Source: Thiothrix lacustris DSM 21227 (GTDB taxonomy: Bacteria; Pseudomonadota; Gammaproteobacteria; Thiotrichales; Thiotrichaceae). Taken from it: a DNA stretch of 64,000 bases. Where the stretch lies: contig NZ_JHYQ01000028.1 of assembly GCF_000621325.1 (NCBI RefSeq), positions 1 through 64,000 of the forward strand. Reading direction: 5' to 3'. The notes below the pieces were generated by a model. It was not told where the DNA came from and did not search any database. It was given only the letters and a program-made list of their open reading frames with translations. Each line of letters begins with the position of its first letter. The stretch's first letter is position 1. The position numbers and the translations under genes are program-made. Positions 1 through 13,010 of this stretch are shown piece after piece.

Positions 1-153
1 GCCACCGTCGAACCCGTGTTTGGGAACTTGCGCGGCAACAAACGCCTGCACCGCTTCACCTTGCGCAGCAAAGCCAAAGTGGACGGGCAATGGAAACTGT
101 TTTGCCTGATGCACAACCTCGAAAAGCTGGCACATTACGGGTATGTCGCATGA
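1..153 (+). CDS. IS1182-family transposase, C-terminal 50 residues (partial)
   Basis: The open frame enters from the left edge and ends at a TGA. It encodes the tail of a DDE transposase. The segment VEPVFGNLRGNKRLHRF holds the glutamate of the DDE triad, and KVDGQWKLFCLMHNLEKL is typical of IS1182-type (DDE_Tnp_1) proteins. The N-terminus of a protein of the same family lies at the right end of the window, but the terminal repeats of the two differ slightly, so they are probably separate copies. The upstream part of this gene cannot be seen. Confidence 0.8.
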   Translation, partial: ATVEPVFGNLRGNKRLHRFTLRSKAKVDGQWKLFCLMHNLEKLAHYGYVA

Positions 154-339
154 AGGGGGAAATGATGCTGCCAAACACGCAAAAATGCACCGTATTGAGC
201 GTATCAGGTGGCATTCAGGGCGTTATGGGGAAGCAGGAAGTCGGCAACGCTGAAAAAAACGCCCGGTCGTTTGGGATGTTCAAAAAAATGACTGCCCGAT
301 CTGGATGGGATGATCAGATTCGGGTTTTTCTACACCCTC

Positions 340-340
<1 letters not shown>
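1..340 (+). mobile_element. Right end of an IS1182-type insertion sequence
   Basis: This is the distal part of an insertion sequence that began before the window. It holds the transposase C-terminus, about 165 bases of non-coding DNA, and a right terminal inverted repeat at about 318-340. The complement of that repeat (gtgtagaaaaaccc core) matches the left end of the second element at about 63801. The element stops exactly where the reading frame of an IS3 transposase on the other strand is interrupted, so it was inserted into that older element. Seen: the transposase tail and the matching ends. Inferred: the family and the exact boundary, which may be off by a few bases. Confidence 0.75.
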
Positions 341-2756
<2,416 letters not shown>

Positions 2757-2843
2757 AATAATTTTTCATCCGTGTGCAGTATTTTGTGGAATCTGATGGT
2801 CGTAATCGTTGGGCTAAATGATAACGTTAATAGGGGATTTCGA

Positions 2844-3791
2844 ATGTATAAATTACTAGGGCTGCTTTTCCTAGTGTTGTTGCACCTGCAACCAGCAAAC
2901 GCCAACGACCTTACTATGCGTATTGTAGGGGGTAATCAAGTTGGACAGAATGCCTGGCCATCAGTGATTGCCATTAAAACTGCACGGGATGGGCAAATAC
3001 TCTGTGGTGGCAACCTAATCCATCCATTATGGGTACTAACTGCCGCACACTGCATCAAAGGTGAAGCTGAAGGCTTATATTATGAATACGGCACACCTGA
3101 CCTGATCGTATTTTCAGGAGCAACGGGGCTTGACTCACCTAATGGCCGTCACATACGCATACAGCGGATTATAGTTCACCCCAACTATAACATGAGCAAC
3201 GGCACTAACGACCTTGCCCTCTTGATGCTAGAAACACCACAGGAAGGGGCAACCATGCCAACCTATGCGGACAATCCATTACCAGGCACAGCCGCCACAG
3301 TCGTTGGCTGGGGAGCACGTACAGCCAAAGCCACCAATGGTTATCCCGGCAATTACCCCACGCAGATGCAGCAAGTCACCCTTCCGATTGTCCCCAACGA
3401 GGTATGTAATCTCCCTGCCTCATATAATGGCAGAATTCAATCAGGCATGTTATGTGCTGGGTATCCACAAGGTGAACGGGATGCCTGCGTTGGTGATAGC
3501 GGTGGCCCATTAATGATCAAACAGAATGGCGTTTACCGTCAGATCGGTATTGTTAGTCAAGGTGAGGGTTGTGCCATCCCAGGAAAGTACGGCATTTATA
3601 CCCGCGTTTCCAGCTACGCAAACTGGATACAGCAATACGCACCTCCACCTTATGCACAAGCAACAGTCGCACAATCCGATAACCCACGCGTGAGTTATCC
3701 AGGTGGTGCAGGTTCAAGCAATATTGGTTGGATAAACATGTTATTGATGCTAAGTCTATTGATGGCTAGGAAGAAGACTTCAAAAAACTAA
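2844..3791 (+). CDS. Secreted trypsin-like serine protease with GlyGly-CTERM-like tail
   Basis: A 315-residue S1-family protease. A signal peptide (residues 1-21, ending PANA) precedes the activation site RIVGG. The triad is visible as TAAHC (His), NDLALL (Asp) and GDSGGP (Ser), and paired cysteines fit disulfides. After the catalytic domain come a Pro/Ser-rich linker and a tail reading GGAGSSNIGW, a hydrophobic stretch, then ARKK. This layout is that of GlyGly-CTERM sorting signals, which are cut by rhombosortase in type II secretion species. The start follows an AGGGG site; in-frame codons further upstream lack a signal sequence. It overlaps the convergent TPR gene by 26 bases. Confidence 0.9.
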   Translation: MYKLLGLLFLVLLHLQPANANDLTMRIVGGNQVGQNAWPSVIAIKTARDGQILCGGNLIHPLWVLTAAHCIKGEAEGLYYEYGTPDLIVFSGATGLDSPNGRHIRIQRIIVHPNYNMSNGTNDLALLMLETPQEGATMPTYADNPLPGTAATVVGWGARTAKATNGYPGNYPTQMQQVTLPIVPNEVCNLPASYNGRIQSGMLCAGYPQGERDACVGDSGGPLMIKQNGVYRQIGIVSQGEGCAIPGKYGIYTRVSSYANWIQQYAPPPYAQATVAQSDNPRVSYPGGAGSSNIGWINMLLMLSLLMARKKTSKN

Positions 3792-5187
3792 CCGTATTAT
3801 CCAATTCCATCTGCTTCACTAACAACTTTTTCATGCCCCAAGGCACAAACTGAAGCAGCATGGTGCCAGCGCTGCCCAACAGCAACATACTACCAAGAAT
3901 GTTGCTGACCATTGCATCGGCATCCAGTAAATTACCGATGCCGAATAGATCCAACACAAAACGCAGCAAATAAAACATTAAAGAAGCCAGCAACAAAATA
4001 GTAGACAAATGCACTAATAATCCACCAGTCTGATTTATCCATGACCAGCGCTGCCGCTCCTTCTCCGCCACTTGTTCGTAATGACGTGAACGCAAACGCA
4101 CTTCGCGGATAATACGCTGCTGTGAGGCAGCCAGAATTCTGGCGCCAATTTGCTGCTCACGCTGGCTAAGGGTCACATATGGCAAATGCGTCATAACCCG
4201 CTCATGCTGCTCAACAACTTGCTGAAACAGTGCACCAGAATCAATCTGATCTGGCAAAGCCAAGCTCGCCAACGCATTTTGCTGCCATTGAGCATGAACA
4301 TAATGTTGAATGCGTTGCACTCGCACACTGCGTAGATCTTGCAATACACCAACCAACTCCGAATTCCCAGCAAAGTCCGGTTCTACCTGAGCCTGCACAT
4401 AATATAATGGAGAGCGACCTACCACTTGCGCTAACTGCTGTGCAGCAGCCTGAGTTTCACCACTAGCTGCTAAGTAACGCGACAGTTCATAACGAACTTC
4501 CAAATCACCAGGCAAAGCATGTGGTAGAACAGACATCATAAGCTCAGCAGACTCTCCAAATTTCTGCAAACCATACCAAGCATCCGCTAGATGACGTCGT
4601 ACAAACTGCGCAAATTGTGGGTTGCAAACATCAGCCTGCTGCATGGCAAACGTCAAGTGAAAAGTAGATTCCGGCAACTTATCCAACAAAAACAAATATA
4701 TCCAGCCAAGCTCAAAATGGGCACGGTAATTATGTTCATTAACGCTCAGCGCATCTATAAGCAACTGTTCTGCCAACAAAATCCGCTGTGATACACCAGT
4801 ATCAGACACAACCAAAGATTCAGATAATTTCTTACTAGCTAAATCAGCACTCATCCCAGCCCGATACAAGACAAAACTGCCGTTACTATTAGCCAATAAT
4901 CGTTTACGAAAATGCTCTTTATCTTGTAATAATTGCAGGCTCTGGTTGAAGATAGTGGTTGCCTGCCACTCCATCTCCGCATGCAAACTTGACATCTCCT
5001 CACCACTCTTACTTGACTGGTGCAAATTACCGCGTATGCCATTATCCAATAGCTTAGCAATATTGGGTGGCTGCAACCCCCGTAAAAAGGCTACATACTC
5101 CAGATTAAGGCGATGAAAAGTAGGACACTGACGGATAGGGGAGATTGTCCCCTGCATCTGCTGAGCAAGTAATGCTTCGGACATCAT
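3766..5187 (-). CDS. TPR-like repeat protein with two C-terminal membrane segments
   Basis: I do not recognise this 473-residue protein by name. Residues about 120-270 form helical repeats of TPR character (for example LLIDALSVNEHNYRAHFELG and LADAWYGLQKFGESAELMM). A coiled-coil-like, Arg/Glu-rich stretch follows at about 330-380. Two hydrophobic segments come next (about 390-420 and 430-455), and the C-terminus is basic then acidic. There is no signal peptide, so the repeat domain is probably cytoplasmic with a membrane tail anchor. It converges on the trypsin gene; no operon partner is evident. The function is unknown. Confidence 0.8.
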   Translation of the reverse strand: MMSEALLAQQMQGTISPIRQCPTFHRLNLEYVAFLRGLQPPNIAKLLDNGIRGNLHQSSKSGEEMSSLHAEMEWQATTIFNQSLQLLQDKEHFRKRLLANSNGSFVLYRAGMSADLASKKLSESLVVSDTGVSQRILLAEQLLIDALSVNEHNYRAHFELGWIYLFLLDKLPESTFHLTFAMQQADVCNPQFAQFVRRHLADAWYGLQKFGESAELMMSVLPHALPGDLEVRYELSRYLAASGETQAAAQQLAQVVGRSPLYYVQAQVEPDFAGNSELVGVLQDLRSVRVQRIQHYVHAQWQQNALASLALPDQIDSGALFQQVVEQHERVMTHLPYVTLSQREQQIGARILAASQQRIIREVRLRSRHYEQVAEKERQRWSWINQTGGLLVHLSTILLLASLMFYLLRFVLDLFGIGNLLDADAMVSNILGSMLLLGSAGTMLLQFVPWGMKKLLVKQMELDNTVSFLKSSS

Positions 5188-5444
5188 AATGGTATCCAGA
5201 TAATGACACTTAGGGTTAAGTCGACAAATAATATAGCTGTTCTGGGTAGATTTCCATGACGTCCATCACATTCACCATTAAAACTTCATCACACTCAATC
5301 ATTTCCTTATATTGCCATATTCACCACTACACTACTAAAAAGACAACATCATCTACATTTCAACCCATTTTTTCAGGGTGAGTTGGGAACTGTCATTCCT
5401 AATCTGTTATGATCCGCGTTGAAATTTATTTAGGAGCTGACACT

Positions 5445-6644
5445 ATGCCCTGGAACGAACCGGGTGGTAATCAACAAGATCCATGGTCTGGCAAAAAGCG
5501 CGGATCAGGTGGCAATGATCCCGAAGAATTGATTCGCAAACTCAACCAAAAACTTGGCACCTTATTTGGTGGTTCAGGTGGAGATGGCGACCCTGGCAAT
5601 CAAGGTGGCAAAGGTGTGATATTCCTGGCAGGTGTACTAGTCACTGGCTGGTTACTATCAGGATTTTATACCGTTGATGCCCGCCAACAAGGTTTAGTAT
5701 TACGTTTTGGCGCGTATCAGGAAACCACTGGAGCAGGTCTACATTGGCGCGTGCCTTACCCTGTCGAAACGGTTGAAGTCATCGACGTTGAACAAAACCG
5801 TAGCTCACAAGACCGCAGTATCATGCTGACCAAAGACGAAAACATCGTTGAAATCGCCGTCTCAGCACAATACAAGGTACGTAGCCCAGAAGACTATGCA
5901 TTCAACGTTCTAAACCCTGACTCCACAACGGATCAATCACAGGGAACACTCTACCAAGTGCTGCGAGGCACGACCCGTGAAGTGATCGGACGCAATGATA
6001 TGGACTTCATCCTCAAAGAAGGACGGGAACAAATCGCTATTGCGATCCAAAGTCAGATGCAACAAGTGCTAGACAGCTACAAAGTAGGCTTACAAGTCAT
6101 CACGGTTAACCTAACCTATGCTGAAGCCCCCAATGCGGTTAAAGCAGCCTTTGACGAAGCCAATAAAGCACGGGAAGATGCTAATCGTTACAAAAATGAA
6201 GCTGAAACCTATTCCAATCGCATTCTCCCAGAAGCACGCGGGGAAGCTGCACGTGTCAAGGCCAATGCAGAAGCTTACCGTCAGGAAACTGTTGCCAGAG
6301 CCGAAGGTGACTCAGCACGTTTTACCCAATTGGTAGGTGAGTACCGCAAAGCACCAGAGATTACCCGTGAGCGCCTCTATCTGGATACGATGGAAGAAGT
6401 CATGTCAGCAAGCCGCAAGGTCATGATTGATAGCACAAACAGCAACAACCTGATGTATCTACCACTGGATAAACTAGGTTCACAAACCGAAACACCCGTT
6501 AACGACACCGTGCCCGCCGCAGTGGCGGGACAAGCTGCACAGATCCTCGACAACAGCAACAACACTGCGGCTCCCTTAACTGGTGGTAGTAATAATGATG
6601 TTGTGCGCCAAGCCCGTGAACCGGTCATCAGGGAGAGCCGCTAA
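5445..6644 (+). CDS. hflK: HflK, SPFH-domain regulator of the FtsH protease
   Basis: HflK and HflC form a membrane complex around FtsH in the periplasm and modulate its proteolysis. This 399-residue protein has the usual Gly/Asn-rich N-terminus (about 1-55), one membrane segment (GVIFLAGVLVTGWLLSGFYTV), the SPFH/band-7 domain from DARQQGLVLRFG onward, and an Ala/Glu-rich coiled coil at about 240-310. The start at 5445 sits behind TAGGAG and gives the family's typical MPWNEPGG beginning. The stop overlaps the hflC start (TAATG), so the two are translationally coupled. Confidence 0.97.
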   Translation: MPWNEPGGNQQDPWSGKKRGSGGNDPEELIRKLNQKLGTLFGGSGGDGDPGNQGGKGVIFLAGVLVTGWLLSGFYTVDARQQGLVLRFGAYQETTGAGLHWRVPYPVETVEVIDVEQNRSSQDRSIMLTKDENIVEIAVSAQYKVRSPEDYAFNVLNPDSTTDQSQGTLYQVLRGTTREVIGRNDMDFILKEGREQIAIAIQSQMQQVLDSYKVGLQVITVNLTYAEAPNAVKAAFDEANKAREDANRYKNEAETYSNRILPEARGEAARVKANAEAYRQETVARAEGDSARFTQLVGEYRKAPEITRERLYLDTMEEVMSASRKVMIDSTNSNNLMYLPLDKLGSQTETPVNDTVPAAVAGQAAQILDNSNNTAAPLTGGSNNDVVRQAREPVIRESR

Positions 6645-7513
6645 TGGATATTAAAAATATGATTGTAGGCGTGATCGGCCTGATTACCTTACTGCTCTAT
6701 AACACGCTGTACACTGTTGACCAGCGCGAAAAAGCCATCCTGTTCAAATTCCGTGAAATTGTGAATGCAGACATTGGACCTGGGCTACATTTCCGTCTAC
6801 CTTTTGTGAATACCGTCAGCAAATTCCCGGCACGTATCCAAACACTCACCTCTAAACCAGAACAATTTCTGACAGGCGAGAAAAAATATGTGACCGTTGA
6901 TTTCTTCGTCAAATGGCGTATTCAAAATGTAGCTGCCTTCTATGGTGCGACTGGCGGTGGACGAATCGGCGACGCTGAAAACCGCCTAGAACAGCTCATG
7001 AAAGATGGCCTGCGTAACGAATTCAGCCGCCGCACGATTGAACAAGCATTGTCTGCCGAACGTGGCAACATCATGCAAGGGCTGGAAAACAAATCCAATG
7101 AAGTTGCCAAGCAACTAGGGATAGAAATCATCGATGTGCGCGTCAGCCGGATCGACTTCCCGGATACAGTTAGCGACTCCGTTTACGACCGGATGCGTTC
7201 TGACCGTCAACGGGTAGCGCAGGACTTCCGTTCACGCGGTAAGGAAGAAGCTGCCAAGATCGAAGCCACGGCTGACCGGGAAGCTACCATCCTCAAAGCA
7301 GAAGCTTACAAGGAATCGGAAACTATTCGCGGTGAAGGTGATGCCAAAGCTGCTGATATTTACACCCGTGCTTACCAGCAGGATGCAGAGTTCTACTCCT
7401 TCTACCGGAGTCTGGGCGCTTACCGTAACTCCATTGGTAAAAACGGCGATATTATGGTCATGGAACCTGATTCCGAGTTCTTCCGCTATTTCAAAAATCA
7501 AGCGGCTCGATAA
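6644..7513 (+). CDS. hflC: HflC, SPFH-domain partner of HflK
   Basis: This 289-residue protein is the second subunit of the FtsH-modulating HflKC complex. One N-terminal membrane segment (MIVGVIGLITLLLYNTLYTV) is followed by the SPFH domain, starting DQREKAILFKFREIV, and a long Ala/Glu-rich helix containing GEGDAKAADIYTRAYQQD, a family hallmark. It shares one base with the hflK stop codon and is followed after 8 bases by the DUF2065 gene, so it lies inside the hflK-hisZ-purA operon. Confidence 0.97.
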   Translation: MDIKNMIVGVIGLITLLLYNTLYTVDQREKAILFKFREIVNADIGPGLHFRLPFVNTVSKFPARIQTLTSKPEQFLTGEKKYVTVDFFVKWRIQNVAAFYGATGGGRIGDAENRLEQLMKDGLRNEFSRRTIEQALSAERGNIMQGLENKSNEVAKQLGIEIIDVRVSRIDFPDTVSDSVYDRMRSDRQRVAQDFRSRGKEEAAKIEATADREATILKAEAYKESETIRGEGDAKAADIYTRAYQQDAEFYSFYRSLGAYRNSIGKNGDIMVMEPDSEFFRYFKNQAAR

Positions 7514-7521
7514 ACTGATCC

Positions 7522-7716
7522 GTGGCATTTAACTGGAACGATTTGTTAACTGCCCTTGCCCTCCTGCTAATACTGGAGGGGCTTATGCCATTCTTAAGCC
7601 CTTCCAGCCTTAAACAAGCCTACCGCGAATTACTCAAATTACCTGACAAAACCTTACGAACCATTGGTCTGGTAAGTGTAATTGCTGGTATCCTACTGCT
7701 CTTTTTGACTGAATAG
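7522..7716 (+). CDS. DUF2065 (YjeT-like) small inner-membrane protein
   Basis: A 64-residue protein with two hydrophobic helices (LLTALALLLILEGLMPFLS and TIGLVSVIAGILLLFL) joined by a short polar loop LKQAYRELLKLPDKTLR. This is the pattern of the YjeT/DUF2065 family, usually found between hflC and hisZ or purA in Gammaproteobacteria, as here. The start is GTG at 7522. Its role is not known; its position suggests a link to the HflKC membrane complex. Confidence 0.88.
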   Translation: MAFNWNDLLTALALLLILEGLMPFLSPSSLKQAYRELLKLPDKTLRTIGLVSVIAGILLLFLTE

Positions 7717-7724
7717 CTGAAACC

Positions 7725-8906
7725 ATGCTGAATACTCACCACTATTGGGCACTTCCTGACGGAATCAGCGAAGCCCTGCCCGATGAAGCCGAAGCGCTGG
7801 AGCAACTGCGCCGCAGCCTGCTCGACCTGTATGCCACCTGGGGCTACCGTCTGGTTATGCCACCGTTGGTGGAGTTCATGGAATCCCTGCGTACCGGGCA
7901 CGGCACGCATCTGGATGTACAAACCTTCAAGCTGACCGACCAGTTGAGCGGGCGCATGATGGGGGTACGTGCTGACATGACCCCACAAATTGCCCGCATT
8001 GATGCCCACAAGCTGCAAACCGATCACCCCAACCGCCTGTGTTACATGGGCAGCGTATTGCGTACCCGCAGCATCCATGACGGCTCACGCTCCCCGCTGC
8101 AAGTCGGGGCAGAATTGTTCGGTCATGCTGGGTTGGACAGCGATTTCGAGGTCATTTCCTTATTGCTCGAAACGCTGGCGCATTGCCAAGTACCCCAACC
8201 CTTGCTCGATATTGGTCACGTTGGCATTTTCCGCACGCTGGCGCGGGAAGCGGGTATGAGCGAGCAGCAGGAAACTGATTTCTACGACATGCTGGTACGC
8301 AAATCCCTGCCCGAGATTGACGCATGGCTGGCACAAGCCAAGCTCCCGACTGAGGTGAGTGCTTGCCTGCAACAATTGCCACGTCTCAACGGTTCTGTCG
8401 AAGTGCTAGATCAAGCCACAACCCTGTTTGCCAATGCCCACCCAGAAGTTCGTGAGGCACTGGCTTATCTGCGTACCTTGACAGAACGCATCACCACCCA
8501 CTTCCCCCAGTGCAATATTCATGTTGATCTGGCTGAATTGAGCGGTTACGACTACCATACAGGCATTGTGTATGGCATTTATACACCTGGTATGGGGCGT
8601 GAAGTCGCACGCGGGGGGCGTTATGATGGCATCGGTGAAGCCTTTGGACGTACCCGGCCTGCGACGGGTTTCAGTACTGATTTGCGCACGCTGGCCACCT
8701 TTGGCTTACAGCAGACCGCTAAACCAGCAGCCATTTTTGCCCCAGCAGCGCAAGATGCAGCATTGGAACAACTGATTCGTGAATTGCGCGGACAGCAGCA
8801 ACGGGTAATCCGTGCACTGGAAGGCCAGGTACACGACCCGGCTGCACTGGGTTGCACCCAACAAATAACCCAGCACGATGGCCAATGGCGCATCGTGGCT
8901 ATTTGA
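7725..8906 (+). CDS. hisZ: ATP phosphoribosyltransferase regulatory subunit
   Basis: HisZ is a catalytically inactive relative of histidyl-tRNA synthetase that assembles with short-form HisG for the first step of histidine synthesis. The 393 residues contain the class II synthetase-like core (FKLTDQLSGRMMGVRADMTPQIARI and ARGGRYDGIGEAFGRTRPATGFS), but no C-terminal anticodon-binding domain. The short 214-residue HisG that needs this partner is encoded at 36323, about 28 kb away. It lies 8 bases after the DUF2065 gene and upstream of purA, the common gammaproteobacterial order. Confidence 0.96.
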   Translation: MLNTHHYWALPDGISEALPDEAEALEQLRRSLLDLYATWGYRLVMPPLVEFMESLRTGHGTHLDVQTFKLTDQLSGRMMGVRADMTPQIARIDAHKLQTDHPNRLCYMGSVLRTRSIHDGSRSPLQVGAELFGHAGLDSDFEVISLLLETLAHCQVPQPLLDIGHVGIFRTLAREAGMSEQQETDFYDMLVRKSLPEIDAWLAQAKLPTEVSACLQQLPRLNGSVEVLDQATTLFANAHPEVREALAYLRTLTERITTHFPQCNIHVDLAELSGYDYHTGIVYGIYTPGMGREVARGGRYDGIGEAFGRTRPATGFSTDLRTLATFGLQQTAKPAAIFAPAAQDAALEQLIRELRGQQQRVIRALEGQVHDPAALGCTQQITQHDGQWRIVAI

Positions 8907-8916
8907 AACTTACTAA

Positions 8917-10241
<1,325 letters not shown>

Positions 10242-10242
<1 letters not shown>

Positions 10243-11000
10243 TGGATAACATGGATGTTAACCGCCGTTTTGGTGGCATCGTCCGTACTTACGGTGAAGC
10301 GGCATTTAACCGCTTCACCCGTTCCCATGTGTGCATCATCGGTGTGGGTGGCGTAGGCTCCTGGGCCGTTGAAGCCCTTGCCCGCAGTGGCATTGGTACA
10401 CTGACCCTGATTGATCTGGATAATGTCAGCGAATCCAACATCAACCGTCAGTTAGTTGCACTCAGCAGCACCATAGGCCGTGCCAAAATCGAGGTATTGC
10501 GGGAACGTTGCCTCGACATAAACCCTAACTGCCAACTGCATCTTGTTGAAGATTTTATCGACAAGGACAATCTTGCGAACCTCATTCGCCCGGAATTCGA
10601 TTACGTGCTGGATTGCATCGACAATGCCCGCACCAAAGCCGCCCTGATTGCTTATTGCCGCCGCAACAAAATCCGCCTGATTACTGCCGGTGGCGCGGGT
10701 GGGCAAAAAGACCCCAGCAAAATCCGCCTGACCGACCTAACCAAAACCGTGCAAGACCCCTTGCTTTCGAAAGTGCGCAAGGAACTACGCCAGCATTACG
10801 GTTTCAGCAGCAACCCCAAACGCCGCTTTGACGTGCCCGCTGTGTGGTCGGAAGAAGCCATGACCTTGCCCGAACGAGCGGATGGTGCAAGCGCCTGTGA
10901 CCTGAGTTGCGCGGGAGGCATCGGCTCAGTAACGACAGTGACGGCGAGTTTTGCTTTCATCGCTGTCAGCCATGTTTTGGGCAAGCTGGCAGCCCACTAA
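10242..11000 (+). CDS. tcdA: tRNA threonylcarbamoyladenosine dehydratase (TcdA/CsdL)
   Basis: An E1-like enzyme that uses ATP to cyclise t6A37 of tRNA to ct6A. The 252 residues contain the nucleotide-binding IIGVGGVGSWAVEALARSGIG, the adenylation residues SESNINRQ, and the C-terminal ADGASACDLSCAGGIGSVTTVTASF with the conserved Cys pair. RRFGGIVRTYGEAAFNRF is the characteristic N-terminus that separates it from MoeB and ThiF. It is translationally coupled to purA. A second, MoeB-type E1 enzyme is encoded at 16301. Confidence 0.95.
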
Positions 11001-11064
11001 GTAAGCGAACCTGCCCTTTCTGGTGTATTCTCAGCAATAGAAACCAGAGGAGGAGAATTACGCT

Positions 11065-11886
11065 ATGTCACCCACAGAAAAAACCGACAACAATATTCAT
11101 GAACCTGAAGCAACAGAAAGCCCCCGTTTGCGGCCGTTTGTTGCCCCTTGCCGTCAGCTTACCCCAACCGCCCCCCTGCGCTGGTTAAAACAAGGCTGGC
11201 AGGACTTTAAGCAGACTCCACTACTGAGCATGGCATACGGTTCGCTTTTCATGCTGGCCAGTTGGGTGATTGCCTTATGGTCATGGCAAGTGGGCAGTTT
11301 CACCATGCTCATCGTCTTGTTCTCTGCTTTTGTGTTTCTTGGCCCCGCACTGGCCATGGGCTTGTATTCCGTCAGTTGCCAACTTGATCGCGGCATGAAA
11401 CCCCGCATCGGGTTCTGTCTGAAACAGGGCAGGAAACGCCTCGGCAACCAGATGGTGTTTGCTTTTGCCCTGTTGGTCATCTTTTTGGTCTGGGCGCGAG
11501 CTGCCGCCATCGTCAATATTTTCCTACCCATGGCGCGAAGCCCTGACTTTTCGGAATTGCTAACATTCCTGATCATCGGCTCTGTTGTCGGTTTGTTGTT
11601 TACCTTGATCGTTTACGCTGCCAGCGTGTTTTCCCTGCCCATGATCATGGATCGGGATGTGGATGCGATTACCGCCGTACTGAGCAGTATCAATGCTGTC
11701 CTGAAAAACAAGGCTGCCATGCTGCTGTGGGCGTTGATTATTCTGGGGTCCGTTTTAGTGGGCTTTCTGACGCTGTTTCTGGGCTTTATCGTCACCTTGC
11801 CGGTGATTGGCTACGCCAGTTGGCGGGGCTACCGGGAAACCATTATCGGCGATGAATGGCAGCAAGACCCGGAAACAGCCGCCTGA
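11065..11886 (+). CDS. DUF2189 integral membrane protein
   Basis: A 273-residue protein with about six hydrophobic segments after a cytoplasmic N-terminus. APLRWLKQGWQDFKQTPLLSMAYG and FSLPMIMDRDVDAITAVLSSINAV are hallmarks of the DUF2189 family, predicted polytopic membrane proteins of unknown function. A strong AGGAGGAG ribosome site precedes the ATG. It follows tcdA after 64 bases and may be read from its own promoter. No transport or enzymatic motif is visible. Confidence 0.88.
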   Translation: MSPTEKTDNNIHEPEATESPRLRPFVAPCRQLTPTAPLRWLKQGWQDFKQTPLLSMAYGSLFMLASWVIALWSWQVGSFTMLIVLFSAFVFLGPALAMGLYSVSCQLDRGMKPRIGFCLKQGRKRLGNQMVFAFALLVIFLVWARAAAIVNIFLPMARSPDFSELLTFLIIGSVVGLLFTLIVYAASVFSLPMIMDRDVDAITAVLSSINAVLKNKAAMLLWALIILGSVLVGFLTLFLGFIVTLPVIGYASWRGYRETIIGDEWQQDPETAA

Positions 11887-11901
11887 TCCGGGTCATGAAA
11901 C

Positions 11902-12468
11902 TCAGGTTTTCGGCAGGGTAACGCCGGTTTGCCCTTGGTATTTGCCGCCACGGTCTTTGTAGGACGTGGAGCAGACTTCATCCGACTCAAAGAACAGCAT
12001 TTGCGCCACGCCTTCGTTGGCGTAGATTTTTGCGGGCAAGGTGGTGGTGTTGGAGAACTCCAACGTCACATGCCCTTCCCATTCGGGTTCCAAGGGCGTT
12101 ACGTTCACAATAATGCCGCAACGCGCATACGTCGATTTCCCCAGACACACCACCAGCGTACTGCGCGGAATACGGAAATATTCCACCGTGCGTGCCAAGG
12201 CAAACGAGTTGGGCGGGATAATGCAGACATCACCTTTGAAGTCGACAAAGCTCTTTTCGTCAAAGTTCTTCGGGTCAACGATAGTGCTGTTGATATTGGT
12301 GAAAATCTTGAATTCGTTGGCACAACGCACGTCGTAACCGTAACTGGATGTGCCGTAGGAAACGATTTTTTCCCCATTGACCGAACGGATTTGCCCCGGC
12401 TCAAAGGGTTCGATCATGCATTGTGCGTCCGCCATACGGCGAATCCAATGGTCAGATTTGATACTCAT
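11902..12468 (-). CDS. dcd: dCTP deaminase
   Basis: Dcd deaminates dCTP to dUTP, the main source of dTMP in Gram-negative bacteria. The 188 residues include the family motifs [46 protein letters not shown], with the catalytic Glu in the EPEWEGH segment, and the C-terminal [13 protein letters not shown]. An AGGAG site precedes the start. It overlaps the upstream lipoprotein gene by four bases (ATGA type), so the two are co-translated. Confidence 0.97.
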   Translation of the reverse strand: MSIKSDHWIRRMADAQCMIEPFEPGQIRSVNGEKIVSYGTSSYGYDVRCANEFKIFTNINSTIVDPKNFDEKSFVDFKGDVCIIPPNSFALARTVEYFRIPRSTLVVCLGKSTYARCGIIVNVTPLEPEWEGHVTLEFSNTTTLPAKIYANEGVAQMLFFESDEVCSTSYKDRGGKYQGQTGVTLPKT

Positions 12469-12911
12469 TGACGTACTCCTACCCCGCCTTGACGCTGGAA
12501 TGGCACACTGATGAATGGTAGTTTCACCGCCCCCGTTAAGTCGTATTGCAGGCTACGGGTTTTCATCGCTTCCGGTGCAAGTTGCAGCAATTGCATGAAA
12601 TCCAGCTTCACCGGAATATTGATGGGCATTTCCTGACGTGCGCCAATGCTCATATCCTGAGATTGATCGCCGCTGGCAACCGGATGCCCATTCAAGCTTA
12701 AGCCGTATTGGATGCCTTTCAACGGAATAGGGAAAGCATTCGGGTTAGCGACATTGAGCGTCACAACCGCAACCCCTTCGGTCAGGGAAATATCCTGTAA
12801 GCCGATGTTCTGGATGGAAATCTTGGGTTGTTCAATAACACCGGGGACGCCGCTGGCACAGGCTTGCAACAGTAAGGCAGAGGATAACAGGATCGAAATT
12901 CGTTTCAGCAT
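12465..12911 (-). CDS. LEA14-like (LEA type 2) lipoprotein
   Basis: A 148-residue lipoprotein. The signal peptide ends in the lipobox LLQAC (Cys at about residue 17). The mature part is a single water-stress/hypersensitive-response (LEA type 2) beta-sandwich with the conserved [29 protein letters not shown]. Such proteins are envelope-bound and their role in bacteria is not defined. It is the first gene of a two-gene unit with dcd, which it overlaps by four bases. Confidence 0.88.
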   Translation of the reverse strand: MLKRISILLSSALLLQACASGVPGVIEQPKISIQNIGLQDISLTEGVAVVTLNVANPNAFPIPLKGIQYGLSLNGHPVASGDQSQDMSIGARQEMPINIPVKLDFMQLLQLAPEAMKTRSLQYDLTGAVKLPFISVPFQRQGGVGVRQ

Positions 12912-12950
12912 GGATTGTTCTTCATATTAGTTGGACGTGCTGAATACTAA

Positions 12951-12980
12951 CAAAAAAGCCGTGGCAGATACCACGGCTTA
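12951..12980 (-). terminator. Intrinsic terminator after apbC
   Basis: A 9-bp perfect stem (aagccgtgg / ccacggctt) with a 6-base loop is followed, on the minus strand, by a run of T. It lies just beyond the apbC stop and before the LEA14-like gene, so it ends the apbC transcript. Confidence 0.85.
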
Positions 12981-13010
12981 ATAGTGACTCACACGAAAGC
13001 GTGAAAGTGT

